Below the pieces are notes generated by a model. It was not told where the DNA came from. It worked only from the letters and a program-made list of their open reading frames with translations, and did not search any database. From Castellaniella sp044508625 (GTDB lineage: Bacteria > Pseudomonadota > Gammaproteobacteria > Burkholderiales > Burkholderiaceae_B), in assembly GCA_044508625.1 (NCBI GenBank), contig JBIQHJ010000012.1:1-64000 (forward strand): a stretch of DNA of 64,000 nucleotides, given 5' to 3'. Positions 61,693 to 64,000 of the stretch are shown here, piece after piece; position 1 is the first letter of the stretch; each line of letters begins with the position of its first letter. Position numbers and translations under genes: made by a program.

Positions 61693-62560
61693 CGCTGTTG
61701 AATTCCTTGACGAAGGAGGTCGCGGCGGGCGAGAGGGGCTCGGTGCGCAGGTACACGAGGTCGGCGACGATGTCGGGCGCGTCGGACACCGGGATGATGG
61801 CAAAGCCCGGCGCCGGCCAGGCCTGCAGCGAGAATTCGTCCACCAGCGCGATCCCCGCGCCCGCGTTGACCAGCGAGCAGGCGTTCTGCGGCGATCCGAC
61901 CTCCATGGCGACCTTCAGGATTTCGTTCGACTTGGCGAACAGTTGCTCGATGCGCGCGCCGAAGGGCGTGTCGGGCGGATAGGTGATCAGCGGATAGGGG
62001 TGCAGGTCGCGGGGCGTGACGGATTCCCGCGGGGCCAGCGGATGCCGGCGCGGGCATATGCACAGCAGGCGGCCCTTGGCGATCGGCGTCGTGCTCAGGC
62101 TGGGATGGTCCACCGGCAGGATCGACACGCCCACCTGCGACTGGCGGCTGAGCAGGCGTTCCTTGAGAAGCTGGTAGCTCAGGCAGTGGAAGTGCACGCG
62201 CACGCTGGGATATCTTTCGTTGAAACGGGCGATGGCCAGCGGCACCAGCGTCTGCCCTATGCTGGGGCTGGTGACGATGCTGAGCATGCCGTGGCGCCGC
62301 TCGGCCAGCTCATGGGTCAGCCGGTCGATCCGCTGCACCCCGCGGTAGACCAGCTCGATCTCGTGGTGCAGGCGGCGGGCCTCCTCGGTGGGGTAGAGGC
62401 GGCCCTTGATCCGCTCGAACAGCGGAAAGTCGAGCCGGCTCTCGGCATGGGACAGCACACGGCTCACCGCGGGGGCCGAGACGTGCAGCAGGCGGGCCGC
62501 GTCGCTGACCGAGCCCGTGATCATGATGGCCCTGAAGACCTCGATCTGCCGCAGGTTCAT
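61652..62560 (-). CDS. LysR-family regulator
   Basis: 302 aa. LysR helix-turn-helix (MNLRQIEVFRAIMITGSVSDAARLLHVSAPAVSRVL) then a periplasmic-binding-like effector domain. Last of three leftward genes with the carboxymuconolactone-decarboxylase-like and alcohol-dehydrogenase genes. Its own final codons are duplicated downstream. Confidence 0.93.
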   Translation of the reverse strand: MNLRQIEVFRAIMITGSVSDAARLLHVSAPAVSRVLSHAESRLDFPLFERIKGRLYPTEEARRLHHEIELVYRGVQRIDRLTHELAERRHGMLSIVTSPSIGQTLVPLAIARFNERYPSVRVHFHCLSYQLLKERLLSRQSQVGVSILPVDHPSLSTTPIAKGRLLCICPRRHPLAPRESVTPRDLHPYPLITYPPDTPFGARIEQLFAKSNEILKVAMEVGSPQNACSLVNAGAGIALVDEFSLQAWPAPGFAIIPVSDAPDIVADLVYLRTEPLSPAATSFVKEFNSVLAERGLEPPVDA

Positions 62561-62671
62561 TCATTTTCCATGGTCGCATGTCGATACGGCCATTATGGCT
62601 TGGAGCCGCCCCGCTTGCCCAGCCGGCGCTCGCCGTCCCCACGGGCTTGGCGCCCGCCGCGCGTGGCGGCC

Positions 62672-63055
62672 TTAGAGCAGGCCGCGCTCCTCCAGCACTT
62701 TCCGCGCGACGCGGAAGCACTCCAGCGCTTGCGGGACGCCGCAGTAGATGCCGACGGCGTGGATGATGGCCCGGATCTCCTCGACCGAGACGCCGTTGTT
62801 CAGGGCGCCGCGGCAGTGCAGCTCCCACTCGTGCATCTTGCCCAGCGCCCCGATCATGGCGAGGTTCATCATGCTGCGGGTCTTGGGGCCGATGGCGGGA
62901 TCGGACCAGCCGAAGCCCCAGCACCAGGCGGTCATGGCCTCCTGGAAGGGGCGCGTGAAGTCGTCGGCCGCGGCCAGGTTCCTGTCGACGTATTCGGCGC
63001 CGAGCGTGCGCCGGCGCTGTTCGAGGCCGGCTTCGAAAAGTTTTTCATCCAGCAT
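62672..63055 (-). CDS. Carboxymuconolactone decarboxylase family protein
   Basis: 127 aa, all-helical AhpD/PcaC-like: KTRSMMNLAMIGALGKMHEWELHCRGALNNG and AIIHAVGIYCGVPQALECF are PcaC signatures. It could be a decarboxylase of the protocatechuate pathway or a relative of different function. Lies between the LysR and alcohol-dehydrogenase genes. Confidence 0.88.
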   Translation of the reverse strand: MLDEKLFEAGLEQRRRTLGAEYVDRNLAAADDFTRPFQEAMTAWCWGFGWSDPAIGPKTRSMMNLAMIGALGKMHEWELHCRGALNNGVSVEEIRAIIHAVGIYCGVPQALECFRVARKVLEERGLL

Positions 63056-63110
63056 GGGGGATCTCCGGTTTCAGGGTTCTTCGATGCGGGCCGGCCGCGC
63101 CCGGCTGTTC

Positions 63111-63160
63111 GTGGCGGCGCGTCCGTGGCGGCGCGTCCGTGGCAGCGCGTCCGCCCGCCC
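63111..63160. repeat. 14-bp tandem repeat downstream of the alcohol dehydrogenase
   Basis: Three or so copies of a unit close to CGTGGCGGCGCGTC in the gap between the alcohol-dehydrogenase stop and the decarboxylase-like start. Ends are approximate. Confidence 0.6.
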
Positions 63161-63186
63161 GAGCCGGCGGCCTCCGGCTCGATGGC

Positions 63187-64000
63187 TCAGTCCACCCAGG
63201 CGCGGGCGTAGATCTCCATGATCTCATCCTTCGAGGCGAGCCGCGGGTTGTTGGCGGGCGTCCCCGACCGCAGGGCGAACTCGGCCATCGAGGCGCGGGC
63301 GTCGAAATACGTGTCCCGGTCGATGCCGAAGGCGGCCGGGGTCGGCACTTTCAGCGTCTCGTTGAGGCGCCAGAATCCCGCAATCAGCCTGTCGATGGCC
63401 TGGGCGTCGGAATCCCGCGCGGACGCCCAGCCCAGGGCCCGGGCCGCCATCGCGTAGGGCCCTGGCGCCGCCGAGACGGAGAATTCCGTGACCGCCGGCA
63501 GCAGCATGGCGTTGGAGAGCCCGTGCGGGACGTGAAAGAGCGAGCCGATCTGGCGGCTCATGCCGTGGACCAGCGCGGTCGAGGTGTTCGAGACCGCCAG
63601 GCCCGCGTGCGTGGCGCCCATCATCATGGCTTCGCGCGCGCTGCGGTTCCCCGGCTCGAGGCTGGCGGTCACGAGGTTCGCGCCGATCAATTGCAGCGCC
63701 GAGAGCGCGAGCGCGTCCGCGTAGGGATTGCGGTTGCGGTTGACCAGCGCCTCCAGGGCGTGGGTGAGGGCGTCCAGCCCGGTATCCGCCGTCACGCGGA
63801 AAGGGCAGCTCAGCGTCAGCTCGTAGTCGACGATGGCGGCGGCCGGCAGGCAGGCCATGCCCAGGATCAGCATCTTTTCGTGCGAGGACGAGTCGGTGAT
63901 GACGCAGGCGCGCGTCACCTCGCTGCCGGTGCCGGCGGTCGTCGGGATGGCGACGACGGGCAGCGCCGCCTCGTCGACGATGCGCGGCACCATCAGCGAC
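63187..64000 (-). CDS. Iron-containing alcohol dehydrogenase (partial)
   Basis: At least 271 codons; the frame runs off the window's right end with no start there. VVAIPTTAGTGSEVTRACVIT is the NAD/Fe-binding start of the domain shown, ADTGLDALTHALEALV and STALVHGMSRQIGSLFHVPHG supply the metal ligands. A type III alcohol dehydrogenase or maleylacetate-reductase relative. With the PcaC-like neighbour, an aromatic-ring role is possible. Confidence 0.88.
   Translation of the reverse strand, partial: SLMVPRIVDEAALPVVAIPTTAGTGSEVTRACVITDSSSHEKMLILGMACLPAAAIVDYELTLSCPFRVTADTGLDALTHALEALVNRNRNPYADALALSALQLIGANLVTASLEPGNRSAREAMMMGATHAGLAVSNTSTALVHGMSRQIGSLFHVPHGLSNAMLLPAVTEFSVSAAPGPYAMAARALGWASARDSDAQAIDRLIAGFWRLNETLKVPTPAAFGIDRDTYFDARASMAEFALRSGTPANNPRLASKDEIMEIYARAWVD

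Overview
This 64 kb window is GC-rich and densely coded. It has few hypothetical genes and very many solute-binding-protein transporters, each tied to catabolic enzymes and a one-component regulator. Two TRAP systems, two branched-chain-type ABC systems, GntR, IclR and LysR regulators, and families typical of soil betaproteobacteria suggest a Bordetella/Achromobacter-like member of the Burkholderiales (Alcaligenaceae). That placement is inferred from gene content and base composition only. No phage, insertion sequence, CRISPR array or rRNA was seen.

Layout. 0.1-5 kb: a FitAB-type VapBC toxin-antitoxin pair with a palindromic operator, an Rpn-family nuclease gene, and a two-gene unit of a serine hydrolase and a lipoprotein. 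5.3-10.7 kb: a TRAP transporter with a PuuE-like (allantoinase-type) deacetylase, a GntR regulator and a hydantoin/allantoin-racemase-like protein that carries an in-frame minisatellite. 10.7-31 kb: a large catabolic island. A leftward operon (phosphotransferase, SDR, acyl-CoA dehydrogenase, DUF169 protein) resembles the levulinate or ACAD10/11 way of dealing with 4-hydroxyacyl-CoA. It diverges, across an 18-bp palindrome, from a rightward ten-gene operon: TRAP transporter, enoyl-CoA hydratase, acyl-CoA dehydrogenase, MBL hydrolase, ADP-forming acyl-CoA ligase, UbiD decarboxylase, TIGR04076-like protein and UbiX. A leftward thiolase/FadB-like pair and a GntR regulator complete it. Together these could import, activate, decarboxylate and beta-oxidise an unsaturated or aromatic carboxylic acid.

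31-36 kb: small housekeeping or accessory genes (VanZ-like protein, a second toxin-antitoxin candidate, tRNA-Cys, EamA and MFS exporters). 35.8-47 kb: a leftward operon with a complete branched-chain-type ABC transporter (including a LivM-LivG fusion), a ketosteroid-dehydrogenase-like flavoprotein, an SDR, an old yellow enzyme, an atypical MBL protein and an EthD-like protein, with a divergent IclR regulator. This suggests degradation of a cyclic ketone or enone, such as a terpenoid or steroid fragment. 47-49 kb: a metallophosphoesterase and a small kinase-like protein whose N-terminus is unclear.

49.4-61.6 kb: a hydantoin/N-carbamoyl-amino-acid operon (D-carbamoylase, D-hydantoinase, ornithine-cyclodeaminase-like protein, five-gene ABC transporter, MmgE/PrpD, asparaginase, second PuuE-like deacetylase, Asp/Glu racemase). 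The window ends with LysR, a carboxymuconolactone-decarboxylase-like protein and a truncated iron-type alcohol dehydrogenase, all leftward.

Two non-coding themes recur. Perfect GC hairpins sit between the binding-protein gene and the first permease gene in three of the four transporter operons. Short tandem repeats lie at or just beyond gene 3' ends, and in three cases they duplicate the gene's own last codons and stop.
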